Below, one piece after another: positions 18,905 to 28,455 of a DNA stretch of 64,000 nt. Below the pieces are notes generated by a model. The model made no database searches and was not told the origin of the DNA. It was given only the letters and a program-made list of their open reading frames with translations. Positions within the stretch are counted from its first letter, which is position 1, and every line of letters begins with the position of its first letter. The DNA comes from Lishizhenia tianjinensis (GTDB taxonomy: Bacteria > Bacteroidota > Bacteroidia > Flavobacteriales_D > Crocinitomicaceae). The position numbers and the translations under genes were made by a program. The stretch is taken from positions 20,374 through 84,373 of the forward strand of contig CALQIX020000016.1 in assembly GCA_943330745.2 (NCBI GenBank). Direction: 5' to 3'.

Positions 18905-19851
18905 TCATGGTCGTTTCTACGGTGGATGTCGCTTCCATAATCTTCAAGCATTTGCAAATAATGAATGTACCTAGATTCCTCAATCTCTCCATTTTCCACT
19001 GCCTCTTTTACGGCACAGTGAGGTTCATTTACATGCATGCAGTTATGAAATTTACATTGACCTAATAATTGACGCATTTCCGGAAAGTAATGAGCCAGAA
19101 CCTCTTTTTCAATTTCAACTAGACCAAAGGCTCTAATACCGGGACTATCAATAATAAACCCACCTGATTCCACTTGATACATTTCTGCAAAAGTGGTGGT
19201 GTGTTTACCCGAAAAATGAGCTTCTGATATTTCACCAATTCGTAGATCAATTCGCGGATCTATGCATTTTACGATTGAACTTTTGCCAACGCCACTGTTT
19301 CCAGCAAAAAGCACTTGTTTTTCTTTTATTTCCTTGTTTAAAAACTGATAGGTCTCGGATTCAAGAGTAGAAATGAAATGACAAGGATATCCAATGCTTT
19401 CGTAGATTTCCTTCCAAATTTGCATCGTTAATTTAGACTCTTCGCTATATACATCAATTTTGTTGAATAAAATTGTAACGGGAATTCTGAAAGACTCTGC
19501 AGAAACTAAAAAACGGTCAATAAAACCTAATTGCGTGGTGGGTTGTTCAATCGTAACCACTAAATAGATACAATCAATATTGGAAGCGAGAATTTGCTTT
19601 TGTTTGCTGAGATTGGTTGATTTCCGAACCAAATAATTGCGTCTTGGTTCAACCGTTTCAATTGTAAATAATTCTTCGTCATCGTTTTTTTCTTCACGTA
19701 AAATCACTCGATCTCCAACTGCAACAGGATTAGTTGTTCTCAATCCCTCAAGTCTAAACTTTCCTCGAATACGCGCTGTAATTTCAACACCATTGTCCAT
19801 TAAAACCGTATAAAATTTACCCGTAGATTTTAGAACAATTCCAACTGACAT
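18901..19851 (-). CDS. rsgA: Ribosome small-subunit-dependent GTPase A
   Basis: This 316-residue circularly permuted GTPase has an N-terminal OB-fold, then the G4 motif NKID first, followed by G1 (GNSGVGKSS) and G3 (DSPG), and a C-terminal zinc-binding region with CKFHNCMHVNEPHC. RsgA checks late 30S subunit assembly and releases RbfA. It lies 12 nt downstream of accC and overlaps dtd by 4 nt. Confidence 0.97.
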   Translation of the reverse strand: MSVGIVLKSTGKFYTVLMDNGVEITARIRGKFRLEGLRTTNPVAVGDRVILREEKNDDEELFTIETVEPRRNYLVRKSTNLSKQKQILASNIDCIYLVVTIEQPTTQLGFIDRFLVSAESFRIPVTILFNKIDVYSEESKLTMQIWKEIYESIGYPCHFISTLESETYQFLNKEIKEKQVLFAGNSGVGKSSIVKCIDPRIDLRIGEISEAHFSGKHTTTFAEMYQVESGGFIIDSPGIRAFGLVEIEKEVLAHYFPEMRQLLGQCKFHNCMHVNEPHCAVKEAVENGEIEESRYIHYLQMLEDYGSDIHRRNDHE

Positions 19852-19863
19852 TAATTTCTGGTT

Positions 19864-21345
19864 TTAAGGAACTTTGATCCAATTTGTGATGATAGGATGG
19901 GAGGCAAATTGTTTTTGGTTGGCTGCTTTTAGGTCGTCCCAAAGTTGATTTATTCCGCTTTGTAAAGCTGCGGTTTCCTCCGTAAATCCATCATATATAG
20001 CTTGACTTTCAGAAAAATAAGTCTTAACGAAATTTGTATCAAAATCACCTGAACAAAAGGCCGGATGAGACAACACATATTTACCAAAATCTAGGGTTGT
20101 TTTTAGTCCTGAAATTTCGAAATCATCAATTGCCGTAACACATTTCCTAATTGCCTCTTCACGATCTTTACCCCAAACGACTAATTTTGCAATCATGGGA
20201 TCGTAATAAATAGGTATTTCCATTCCTTCTTCAAAAGCACCGTCCACCCGAACCCCTTCACCGGAAGGCAAACGATAGCGATTTAATGTTCCGATGTCAG
20301 GGGTGAAGCCATTAAGGGTATCCTCGGCATACACGCGAATTTCAATTGCATGACCATTGATTTCAAGTTCGTGTTGTAGTTTTGGAAGTCGTTCACCTCT
20401 AGCTACCCGTACTTGCCACTCGACCAAATCTAATCCTGAAATTTCTTCTGTCACAGGATGTTCCACCTGCAAACGTGTATTCATCTCTAAGAAAAAGAAA
20501 TCCAAATTGGCATCTAATAAAAACTCAACCGTTCCAGCTCCTTCATAATTACAAGCTTTACAAACAGCCACTGCAGCTTCCCCCATGCGTTGACGCAGTT
20601 CTGGACTAACGATTGCACTTGGTGCTTCTTCAACTACTTTTTGGTGACGGCGTTGGATAGAACATTCACGTTCAAAAATATAAACGGTATTTCCCTGTTG
20701 ATCAGCAAATACTTGTATTTCTATGTGTCTTGGTTTGGTAACAAATTTTTCGATAAAAACGGCATCATCTCCAAATGAATTGCGTGCTTCACTTTGAGCA
20801 AGGTTCATTTGTTCTTCAAACTCTTCTGAATTTTCAACCAAACGCATGCCTTTTCCACCTCCACCGGCAGAAGCTTTTATTAATATGGGGTAGCCAACTT
20901 TTTCTGCAATTTTTTTAGCTTCATCAATATCGGTTATGGCATAATCAACACCTGGAACCAATGGAACTCCAAACTCCTTAACCGCTTGTTTCGCACTTAA
21001 TTTATCGCCCATAACTTCCATTGATTCTGGGGAAGGCCCGATCAATTTAATTCCTGCTGCTTTTACTTTTCGGGCAAAACCAGCATTTTCAGATAAAAAA
21101 CCATATCCTGGATGAATTCCATCCACGCCAAGTTTTTTGCAATAATCTAAAATTTTGTCTTGATTTAAGTAACTTTCAGAGGAGGGACTTGCCCCCAAAT
21201 AGACGGCCTCATCAGCTTCTTTGACATGTGGGGCATCTTTATCTGCATCTGAATAAACAGCTACGGTGGAAATATTCATTTTTCGAAGGGTTCGAATAAC
21301 TCTTCGTGCAATTTCTCCTCGATTAGCAATCAGTACTTTTTTCAT
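19864..21345 (-). CDS. accC: Biotin carboxylase subunit (acetyl/acyl-CoA carboxylase)
   Basis: The 493-residue ATP-grasp enzyme has the N-terminal biotin carboxylase domain (KKVLIANRGEIA), the ATP lid GGGGKGM (about residues 162-168), and the EMNTRLQVEHPVTE motif. It carboxylates biotin on a carrier protein. At 493 residues it is about 40 longer than E. coli AccC, owing to a C-terminal tail. No accB or carboxyltransferase gene is next to it, so it could serve acetyl-CoA carboxylase or another acyl-CoA carboxylase. It heads an operon with rsgA and dtd. Confidence 0.88.
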   Translation of the reverse strand: MKKVLIANRGEIARRVIRTLRKMNISTVAVYSDADKDAPHVKEADEAVYLGASPSSESYLNQDKILDYCKKLGVDGIHPGYGFLSENAGFARKVKAAGIKLIGPSPESMEVMGDKLSAKQAVKEFGVPLVPGVDYAITDIDEAKKIAEKVGYPILIKASAGGGGKGMRLVENSEEFEEQMNLAQSEARNSFGDDAVFIEKFVTKPRHIEIQVFADQQGNTVYIFERECSIQRRHQKVVEEAPSAIVSPELRQRMGEAAVAVCKACNYEGAGTVEFLLDANLDFFFLEMNTRLQVEHPVTEEISGLDLVEWQVRVARGERLPKLQHELEINGHAIEIRVYAEDTLNGFTPDIGTLNRYRLPSGEGVRVDGAFEEGMEIPIYYDPMIAKLVVWGKDREEAIRKCVTAIDDFEISGLKTTLDFGKYVLSHPAFCSGDFDTNFVKTYFSESQAIYDGFTEETAALQSGINQLWDDLKAANQKQFASHPIITNWIKVP

Positions 21346-21364
21346 AGAATTAAGCTTTGGTTCT

Positions 21365-21397
21365 CAAAAGTAAATATTGGAACCGAAATAAATCAAG
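21365..21397 (-). promoter_or_regulatory. Promoter of accC-rsgA-dtd
   Basis: The minus strand reads CTTG (21394-21397), a 21-nt spacer and TACTTTTG (21365-21372), close to TTTG-N19-21-TANNTTTG. The -7 box lies 19 nt before the accC start. Confidence 0.6.
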
Positions 21398-21450
21398 AAA
21401 TTGTTTATTTATAAGGAAATAAATTCCTAAAGGTCTAAAAATGGAAATTT

Positions 21451-22437
21451 TCAATTGTATTTGTCATTAAAGGCATACCCCAATCTTAAATTAATGCCAG
21501 GTGTCCAGTCATCAAAATACAAGGGGCCGGAATCAATAGAAATTCTTAATCCCGATTCATATCCATTGAAAAATGGTTTGAACTCTAATCCAAAGGGAAT
21601 ATAATAATATGGTATTCCTCCATCCAGCCAATTAATTCCTGCTGTAAAACCAACAAAAGGATCAAGTATTCCATCATATCCATTTAATGGATAAAATTTT
21701 GTGTTAGCACCAGCAGCAAAAAATCCAATTCCAAGTTCTAAGGAGGAGTATCTATTTAAATAATGTTGAAGTCCAATTTCTAAAAGGCTACCACTTAAGC
21801 CTGCGGAAATATAGGTAACCGTTCTAAAGTCAGGCAATTCGTATGTAATAAAAGGGTTTCCTGGGTTGGATGATTGGGCTAAATCGGTTAAACCGAAAAG
21901 TTTCGAATATTTAATACTTAAAAGGGGTACTGGATAGGTGCCTTCAAAATCATTTAGAAAATTTAATCCTGCATTTACTTCAAAATTCCATCTGTTACTC
22001 AGTAAATAGGAATAATGTACCGACGCACCAATTAAATTGAAGCTATTTAACTTATCACTAAAAACTCTAGCGCCTCCAAGGGCTATACCTAGATTACTTT
22101 TTTGAATTTTGTAATCAAAAAAATTATATCCAACATTAAGTCCCAGTGCAGAATACGACCAGAGATAATGAATTTTTGTTGATGGATAAAATGGAACAGC
22201 AGGATCAATATAATTAATGGTTTCATATCCAGTTACCATGGGTAAACTGACAGCTCCCTCTACGAAAAATTTATTATTCAAATGTTGCTTGTAATTGAAG
22301 CTTATTCCAAAACTATTTGAGTTTAATCCAGCCGCACTCCCTAAAAAATAAGGTTTTTGACTAATTAAAGGGCTTGGAAATGAAAAAAAAATGAAAAGTA
22401 CGAGGAGGGTTACGCTTCTTCTTGATTTACTGATCAT
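21451..22437 (-). CDS. Putative outer-membrane beta-barrel-like protein, linked to tamB
   Basis: The 328-residue protein (start MISKSRRSVTLL) has a signal peptide ending near PLISQ and then repeated alternating hydrophobic, aromatic and Gly-rich strands (such as FGISFNYKQHL, SALGLNVGYNFFDY and LELGIGFFAAG) with a final strand LRLGYAFNDKYN. This pattern suits a small beta-barrel or porin-like protein of the outer membrane. I do not recognise a named family. It lies 7 nt after the tamB stop and is probably co-transcribed with it, so a role in the outer membrane with TamB is possible but unproven. Confidence 0.65.
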   Translation of the reverse strand: MISKSRRSVTLLVLFIFFSFPSPLISQKPYFLGSAAGLNSNSFGISFNYKQHLNNKFFVEGAVSLPMVTGYETINYIDPAVPFYPSTKIHYLWSYSALGLNVGYNFFDYKIQKSNLGIALGGARVFSDKLNSFNLIGASVHYSYLLSNRWNFEVNAGLNFLNDFEGTYPVPLLSIKYSKLFGLTDLAQSSNPGNPFITYELPDFRTVTYISAGLSGSLLEIGLQHYLNRYSSLELGIGFFAAGANTKFYPLNGYDGILDPFVGFTAGINWLDGGIPYYYIPFGLEFKPFFNGYESGLRISIDSGPLYFDDWTPGINLRLGYAFNDKYN

Positions 22438-22444
22438 AATAAGA

Positions 22445-25400
22445 TTAAAATTTAATATCACCTTTTATTTGTTTATCCACTGGGATTTTTTCAATTGGCT
22501 CATCCTTGTTTTCTGATGCATCACTCACTTTAATTTGCCTTTTGTTTCTTTTTGTTTTTACCTTTTTGTTTCGTTTTGCTCTGAAAATATCAAGAAATGA
22601 CTGAATCAATTGAAAATCGTTCCACCCATTAAACTCTTCCTGGTAATTTAAACCTGCCCCTTGGGAGAATAAGCCAGCGGATTGATTCACGGTATTTCGA
22701 TTTGATTCGTTGAATGCATTTACGCGGAACGTTCCTTTTTCGTTGATTAAATATTCTATCCGTACATCACCAATTATCGTATTTTTAGATGCTGTTGATG
22801 AACTTGTTTCAGAATTGTTGGATCCAGTTTCTACGCCCACAGAGGTGGTAATGATCAACCGGTCCTCAAAAAAGCGTTTTTCAGCAATCAACTCAATGTC
22901 TGAATCGATGTTCATTTTCATTTTAAATTCTTCGGATGCTTTTGATAACAAGTCGTTTATTTGTGCTTCTGCTAAATCCAAAGCTGCTGAACCACTGGCC
23001 GAAATATTTCCTTTTAAAGGTTGGAATCGATTAAAGACAAGTAATGAGAAAAACTGACGGTTTATCTCACTTTGTTCATCTAAAACTCGATTCAGTAAGG
23101 CTTTTCCTGTTTCAGGTAAGTTTTGTTCTGCTTTTAAATTAAAAGAGCTTTCAGGTTTTGTGAGTTGACCATTTAAAACCAATTCGCAATTCACTGGCTG
23201 ATTTGCTAACGTAGTTTCCTCTAATTCTGGGGCTAATGCACCATAGTCAGATTTTGTTTTAAAGGATGTTGTAATGTTTATTATGGCATCATAAATATTG
23301 TCTGACCATTCTATATAACTTCCTTGATCAATATTGAATTCTTTTTTAATTTGACCCATGGCAAAATTGTATGTACTGCCTTTTTCAATATTGTATTTCC
23401 CAGTCATTTTAATATCATTGTCTTTATCGTCAATTTTCATGGCAATTTTACCATTTCCAAAACAGACGATTTTATCTTGAGTTTGATCATTAAAAACGAC
23501 ATTAAGTTCCGTTTCTGGAGTTACATCGAAATTTAAGTCGAGTGTAACGCCTGATAAATCTAACTTTTTAATCGAGTCATCAGTTGTATTTGACTTGGTG
23601 AAGGTTATGAAGTCGTCTCCTTCCTCAACTTCAGAAACACCATACAATGGAAGGGTTAACTTACTTCCTTTACTTGTTTTTATATCAACTACAATATCTA
23701 ATTGATTACTATTCCCAGAAATATTACAATTTCCTGTTCCGTAAACTTTTCCGTAGTAATAATCACCATCTTTATACTTCGTATTTAATACAAGAAAACG
23801 TTTGGATGGATTCAGACGCTCTAAAATATCAATTCCGATGTCATAATTCCATTTTCCAAGGAAGTTATTCAAACCAAAATTTAAAAATGCCCGGTTATTT
23901 TCTTCGTCAACAATTTCAATTTTATCACCGTAAACATCATTGTCGGATAAGTTGAATTTTCCAGATAATGCCATGGTTGTCCCTAAAATTTCTACTTTTG
24001 CTTTAGCACGTTTCAAAAATAATTCACGGCTCTGAAATTTAGGTTTATTAGGTGTTCCCGTTATTTTAACAAGGCCTGAAATGTCCCCTCTGATATTGCT
24101 TATAACATCTTTATCCACGTACGCATTGGCAAATGAAATATCAAATTCTTTGAACTTTAAGTTAAAATCTAAGTTGTCTTTAGCACGTTTGAAATAGTAT
24201 TTCCCATCGTATTCAAAATTGGTTTTGCCTTTGTTCTTAATGATCCCGCTCAAATCAAGGAAGTCTAGTTTCGGATCCCAATCAACATTTACTCGAATAT
24301 CTCCAACCGCTTGTGTTTTTAGTTGAAGTTGCTCAATATCTAAGGTGCTTTTTAATGAAAGATTATTGATAGGATCTGAAACCCTTCCTGTTCCATTTAG
24401 CATACCGCTTAGCCCTTGTCTCAATCCAAATAATTTGTCAATATCAGCCAAATTAATATTTTCCAATTTGTAATCTAAGTAATCTTTCGTTAAACTAGAA
24501 AGGTTACCATCCAATGAAATTCTTTGGTCATTATTCGATAAAATAAAATTTTCAATAGATACTAATTCAGGACTATAGGAGATATAAGAGGATTCGCTGA
24601 TTTTCCAGATTTGACTATTGATTGAAAATGCAGATTCATTTAAATTTATTTCGAAATTACTGGCATCTTTAATTGTTGTCAACCAAGAAAGATTAGAATT
24701 GATGTTATCCGTTGTTCTCCAGTTTATCGTAGAGGTCAATAAATCCCTTCTCACTCCTTCATTTTGGGTTTTAAAATTTATGTCTTTGAATTTGATTTTA
24801 TTCCCATAATTGACATCAAACAGATCTAATTTAACATCCAGTTTTTCCTTGTTTATTGTTTGGTTTAATTCTATTTTTCCGATTTTCACATTGTCAAATG
24901 TTAGACCTTCGGATGAATACATTTTAAGTTCAAAATTTTCATCTTTTGCGCTATAGGAACCATTAATGGTGGTGCCATATGAGATTGAAAAGTTTTTTAT
25001 TCCAGGGAACACTTTTCCTAATAAACTACTTGCATTTAGAATGGTTAAATCATAGGTGAAATGATTGTTTTTGCTTACATTCTTCTTCGGGAAAGACTTA
25101 GAAAGGAACGGGAAAGCATTTGAGATTTGGTTCGTGAATTCATCCCCAATACTTTTTAGATCAAATTTCCCAATTACCTCCAATTCAATCAGACTATCAC
25201 TGACAATTTTAAATTTATCCTCCAACTTTCCACGTGTGATACTGAGTTCGAACCGAGGTATATCAATCTCTTCCTTTCCTTCTTTGTATACAAAACCTGT
25301 GAAAATTACTTTTCCACTCATGGTTAATGGATTTAATCCTTGTAAATCAACATCAATATTGGATTTTAAACTTGATGCCTTGCTAGAACGCGCTAGGTTT

Positions 25401-27034
25401 AAACTATTTAATAATGCTTCGGTGAGATTTACTTTGAATTTTAATTTTTTATCTCCTTTTAAATCAACATAACCTACGTAGGTAAGTTTTAATATATCAT
25501 CATCCAGTGCAATTTCCGATTGGAAAACTTGATTGATAAGAGAACCATTTGTAATTGTTGCATTATTGATTGAATAGTCTTGATAATCAAATTGGTTTAT
25601 TTTTCCGTTTAATTGATCGATTTCAAAGTTCCCTGATGGATAATAGGTCGATTGTATACTGACCTTTCCATCAATTGTTTTCAATGATTTATCCGCTAAA
25701 AGTTCACCAAGCTTAAAATCAATAAATTCAATATCATCCCCATTTTTTGTTTTTGATTGTAAACCGATTGTTCCTTTGGAAGAGGATATTTGAAATGGCG
25801 TGTGGAGTTTAACTTCTCCTAATTTAGTTTTTGTTGTTTCAAATAAAATACTTAAATCATTCGGTTTACCTGTAATATTGAAATTTTTTGTTTCAAAAAA
25901 ACCAAGTCGTTCAACTTCTTTACCTAGATTGATTTTTTCTACACCAGCTGACTTAGGAAGACGAAAAGCAGTAAGATCTTCAACAGAAACATAAGCATAT
26001 TTTATGGTCTCGTTGATTTCAAGATTATCCATATTACTGAAATTTGGCAAAACAAAATCGCCTTCAATCTTTGAAACTTTTCCAAAGCCTAATCGAAAAT
26101 CAGTGAGTGTTAATTGATTCACAGTATTTGAAATATTTCCTTCAAGCCTAACGAAGTCTGACATTCCTTCCGTTTCGGAAGTGAAAAAAGCAATTTCTTC
26201 CAATGCAATTGAAGACTGAAGGATGTTTGCGTCAAATTTCACTTTATTTTCAAAATCTTCAAAATCTGTTTGTTTCGAGTAAAGCAAATTGAATTTGCTA
26301 GCTGATATATCTGATTGATTGGTGCAAATATCTAAATCGCCCAATAGAATTCCTTTCTCATTGATAACAAGGCTTGCGGCCAATTGATTAATTGTGAAGC
26401 CAGATTTTTCCTTCAATTTAAGTTCTATCACATTTGTTTTAAAATTGGTTAGATTTACTTTGAAATCCGTTGCTTTTAGCGAAAGGTTTGAAATTGCTAA
26501 ATGATTCCAATCAATTCCGTTTGAATATTGTTTTTTTCTGTTATCGTCATAGTTAAATCGAATATCACTTAATTCAACTCGATTGATATTGAAATTAAAT
26601 GGCTTGGGTTCACTTGTGCTTTCAGAACTAAAATAATCTGCCAGAAAAGCATAATTGTAAATGCCTGTATTTTTGGAACGATTAATTTTTATTGTTCCTC
26701 CTTTGAGTTGTACTTTATCTAAGGTGAAAATTTGTTTAGATATATCTAATAAATCAATGTTAACCAACAGAGAATTGATTAATGCCAATGTGTCTTTTTG
26801 TTGATCTTCTACATAAACACCATCTAGTGCGGCTCGGTCAAAAAATAAAATATCAACTTTATCAATGTGAATTTTTGCATTTAGTTCCGATGATAGATAA
26901 GTTGTGGCAGCAGAGGCAAGATACGTTTGAAAGGTGGATGTACGAATAACAAAAGCTAGAATAAAAAATGCAATGAGCAGCCATTCGAGGATAATCCCCG
27001 TTGTTCTCCCAATGATTTTAAATACCTTTGCCAT
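22445..27034 (-). CDS. tamB: TamB/DUF490 translocation and assembly module protein
   Basis: The 1529-residue protein has an N-terminal membrane anchor (about residues 15-33, IILEWLLIAFFILAFV) and an AsmA-like start (LNAKIHIDKVDILFF), then a very long repetitive beta-strand body and a C-terminal TamB domain with segments such as VNCELVLNGQLTKPE and ARFFSLLVFNRF-type sequence. TamB proteins form a lipid- or protein-conducting bridge from inner to outer membrane. The tail after the domain is very basic (KRNKKVKTKRNKRQ). The gene is divergent from tsaD, an arrangement I believe is common in Bacteroidota, and is followed by a small barrel-like gene. Confidence 0.9.
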   Translation of the reverse strand: MAKVFKIIGRTTGIILEWLLIAFFILAFVIRTSTFQTYLASAATTYLSSELNAKIHIDKVDILFFDRAALDGVYVEDQQKDTLALINSLLVNIDLLDISKQIFTLDKVQLKGGTIKINRSKNTGIYNYAFLADYFSSESTSEPKPFNFNINRVELSDIRFNYDDNRKKQYSNGIDWNHLAISNLSLKATDFKVNLTNFKTNVIELKLKEKSGFTINQLAASLVINEKGILLGDLDICTNQSDISASKFNLLYSKQTDFEDFENKVKFDANILQSSIALEEIAFFTSETEGMSDFVRLEGNISNTVNQLTLTDFRLGFGKVSKIEGDFVLPNFSNMDNLEINETIKYAYVSVEDLTAFRLPKSAGVEKINLGKEVERLGFFETKNFNITGKPNDLSILFETTKTKLGEVKLHTPFQISSSKGTIGLQSKTKNGDDIEFIDFKLGELLADKSLKTIDGKVSIQSTYYPSGNFEIDQLNGKINQFDYQDYSINNATITNGSLINQVFQSEIALDDDILKLTYVGYVDLKGDKKLKFKVNLTEALLNSLNLARSSKASSLKSNIDVDLQGLNPLTMSGKVIFTGFVYKEGKEEIDIPRFELSITRGKLEDKFKIVSDSLIELEVIGKFDLKSIGDEFTNQISNAFPFLSKSFPKKNVSKNNHFTYDLTILNASSLLGKVFPGIKNFSISYGTTINGSYSAKDENFELKMYSSEGLTFDNVKIGKIELNQTINKEKLDVKLDLFDVNYGNKIKFKDINFKTQNEGVRRDLLTSTINWRTTDNINSNLSWLTTIKDASNFEINLNESAFSINSQIWKISESSYISYSPELVSIENFILSNNDQRISLDGNLSSLTKDYLDYKLENINLADIDKLFGLRQGLSGMLNGTGRVSDPINNLSLKSTLDIEQLQLKTQAVGDIRVNVDWDPKLDFLDLSGIIKNKGKTNFEYDGKYYFKRAKDNLDFNLKFKEFDISFANAYVDKDVISNIRGDISGLVKITGTPNKPKFQSRELFLKRAKAKVEILGTTMALSGKFNLSDNDVYGDKIEIVDEENNRAFLNFGLNNFLGKWNYDIGIDILERLNPSKRFLVLNTKYKDGDYYYGKVYGTGNCNISGNSNQLDIVVDIKTSKGSKLTLPLYGVSEVEEGDDFITFTKSNTTDDSIKKLDLSGVTLDLNFDVTPETELNVVFNDQTQDKIVCFGNGKIAMKIDDKDNDIKMTGKYNIEKGSTYNFAMGQIKKEFNIDQGSYIEWSDNIYDAIINITTSFKTKSDYGALAPELEETTLANQPVNCELVLNGQLTKPESSFNLKAEQNLPETGKALLNRVLDEQSEINRQFFSLLVFNRFQPLKGNISASGSAALDLAEAQINDLLSKASEEFKMKMNIDSDIELIAEKRFFEDRLIITTSVGVETGSNNSETSSSTASKNTIIGDVRIEYLINEKGTFRVNAFNESNRNTVNQSAGLFSQGAGLNYQEEFNGWNDFQLIQSFLDIFRAKRNKKVKTKRNKRQIKVSDASENKDEPIEKIPVDKQIKGDIKF
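27000..27030 (+). promoter_or_regulatory. Promoter of tsaD, inside the 5' end of tamB
   Basis: GTTG (27000-27003), a 19-nt spacer and TACCTTTG (27023-27030) fit the Bacteroidota consensus. The element lies within and just at the start of tamB coding sequence on the opposite strand, 35 nt before the tsaD start. Confidence 0.6.
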
Positions 27035-27050
27035 CTATTTCGATAATTTA

Positions 27051-27058
27051 CAAAGTTA
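27051..27058 (-). promoter_or_regulatory. Promoter -7 box of tamB
   Basis: The minus strand reads TAACTTTG, a perfect TANNTTTG, 16 nt upstream of the tamB start codon. Any -33 element would fall inside the first codons of tsaD. Confidence 0.5.
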
Positions 27059-27065
27059 ATCAATA

Positions 27066-28091
27066 TTGGCGCAAACAAAAACATATATTTTAGGCATAGA
27101 ATCCTCCTGTGATGATACCTCTGCAGCTGTGTCTTTGAATACGCAAATCTTATCTAACGTAATTGCGACACAAAAGATACATGAATTATATGGTGGAATT
27201 GTACCTGAACTAGCGAGTCGTGCGCATTTGAAAAATATTATCCCAGTTGTATCAGAGGCGATTAAGCAGGCAGGGCTAACCCTAAATGATCTTGATGCAA
27301 TTGCTTTCACCAAAGGTCCAGGACTTTTGGGCTCTTTGCTTGTGGGAACTTCTTTTGCAAAAGCATTGAGTTTATCGCTCAATAAACCATTGATTGACGT
27401 GCACCACATGAAAGCACATATTATGGCTCATTTTATTGATAATGAACGTGATAGAAAGCCTTCGTTTCCATTTTTATGTTTAACGGTTTCTGGTGGACAT
27501 ACCCAAATTGTGAAGGTTTCCTCTTTTCAAAAAATGGAGGTGATAGGAAGTACAATTGACGATGCGGCTGGTGAAGCATTTGATAAATGCGGGAAAATCA
27601 TGGGGCTTGTTTATCCCGGAGGACCGTTAATCGATAAATTGGCGCAGAACGGTGATCCAAAGCGATTTCAATTTGCTAAACCAAAAGTGGATGGACTCAA
27701 TTTTAGTTTTAGTGGGTTAAAAACTTCTTTTTTGTATTTTATTCAAGGGGAAACTAGAAAAAACGCGAATTTCATCCAAGAAAATTTGAATGATTTGTGT
27801 GCTAGTCTACAACAAACGATTCTAGATATTTTATTCATAAAATTGGAACTTGCTGTTCAACAAGAAGGAATTACAGAAATTGCAATTGCAGGTGGTGTTT
27901 CAGCGAATCAAGGTTTGCGCGATAGATTACAAGACTATGAGAAAATGAAAGGTTGGAATATATATGTTCCTGAATTTCAATTTTGCACGGATAATGCTGG
28001 AATGATTTCTGTGGCTGGTTATTATCATTATCTGGAATCTGAATTTACTGATTTAAGCGTAAGCTCAGAAGCACGAAGCATTTCGTTTTAA
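27066..28091 (+). CDS. tsaD: tRNA N6-adenosine threonylcarbamoyltransferase TsaD
   Basis: The 341-residue protein has the Kae1/TsaD signatures: GIESSCDDTS near the N-terminus, the metal-binding HHMKAH, SGGHTQI, and the C-terminal CTDNAGMI with a metal-binding Asp. It makes t6A37 on ANN-decoding tRNAs with TsaB and TsaE, which are not in this window. The start codon is TTG at 27066: an in-frame stop lies three codons upstream and there is no ATG before the conserved GIESSCDD segment. The gene is divergent from tamB with only 31 nt between starts. Confidence 0.96.
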   Translation: MAQTKTYILGIESSCDDTSAAVSLNTQILSNVIATQKIHELYGGIVPELASRAHLKNIIPVVSEAIKQAGLTLNDLDAIAFTKGPGLLGSLLVGTSFAKALSLSLNKPLIDVHHMKAHIMAHFIDNERDRKPSFPFLCLTVSGGHTQIVKVSSFQKMEVIGSTIDDAAGEAFDKCGKIMGLVYPGGPLIDKLAQNGDPKRFQFAKPKVDGLNFSFSGLKTSFLYFIQGETRKNANFIQENLNDLCASLQQTILDILFIKLELAVQQEGITEIAIAGGVSANQGLRDRLQDYEKMKGWNIYVPEFQFCTDNAGMISVAGYYHYLESEFTDLSVSSEARSISF

Positions 28092-28164
28092 TTTCGAAGA
28101 TAATTTTACAATTCACACGATTTATTGTTTTTTTCCGTTATCTTAGGAATCTAAATCGATTTTT

Positions 28165-28434
28165 ATGGAAGCTCAATTAATTCAAAAGGAAGAAATCTCG
28201 TCATTGTCGTTTAAGAATTCAATGTCCATTAGTCAGCATCCAAATTTGATTCATCAAATTGAGCAGGCCACAATTTTGGGAAATGCGCATCATTCTAAAG
28301 TTTCCATTTATTTTCATGATGACACGAATCTAAAGAAGGTAGAGACAACAATTTGGGCGGCTGGCTCCAAATTTATTTGTCTCAAAGGAGGGGTTTGGAT
28401 ACCAATTAGTCGACTTGTGGAGATTAAAATGTAA
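28165..28434 (+). CDS. Small conserved-looking protein, unknown function
   Basis: The 89-residue protein has no signal peptide or membrane segment. The second half (residues 45-89) reads like a compact beta domain: KVSIYFHD, VETTIWAAG, FICLKGGVWIPISRLVEIKM. I recall similar short proteins from other Bacteroidota but know no function. It sits 73 nt after tsaD and 21 nt before the DsbD-like pair, so it may be part of either unit. A near-consensus TATCTTAG lies at 28139-28146 upstream. Confidence 0.65.
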   Translation: MEAQLIQKEEISSLSFKNSMSISQHPNLIHQIEQATILGNAHHSKVSIYFHDDTNLKKVETTIWAAGSKFICLKGGVWIPISRLVEIKM

Positions 28435-28455
28435 ATTTGTGTTTTACTTTTCAAA

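Noticed and set aside
22710..25994. Several plus-strand open frames inside tamB
   Set aside because: They lie opposite a continuous 1529-codon gene with a TamB domain; none has a recognisable product.
27056..27409. 117-codon minus-strand frame over the tsaD 5' end
   Set aside because: It is antisense to conserved TsaD motifs and has no features of its own.
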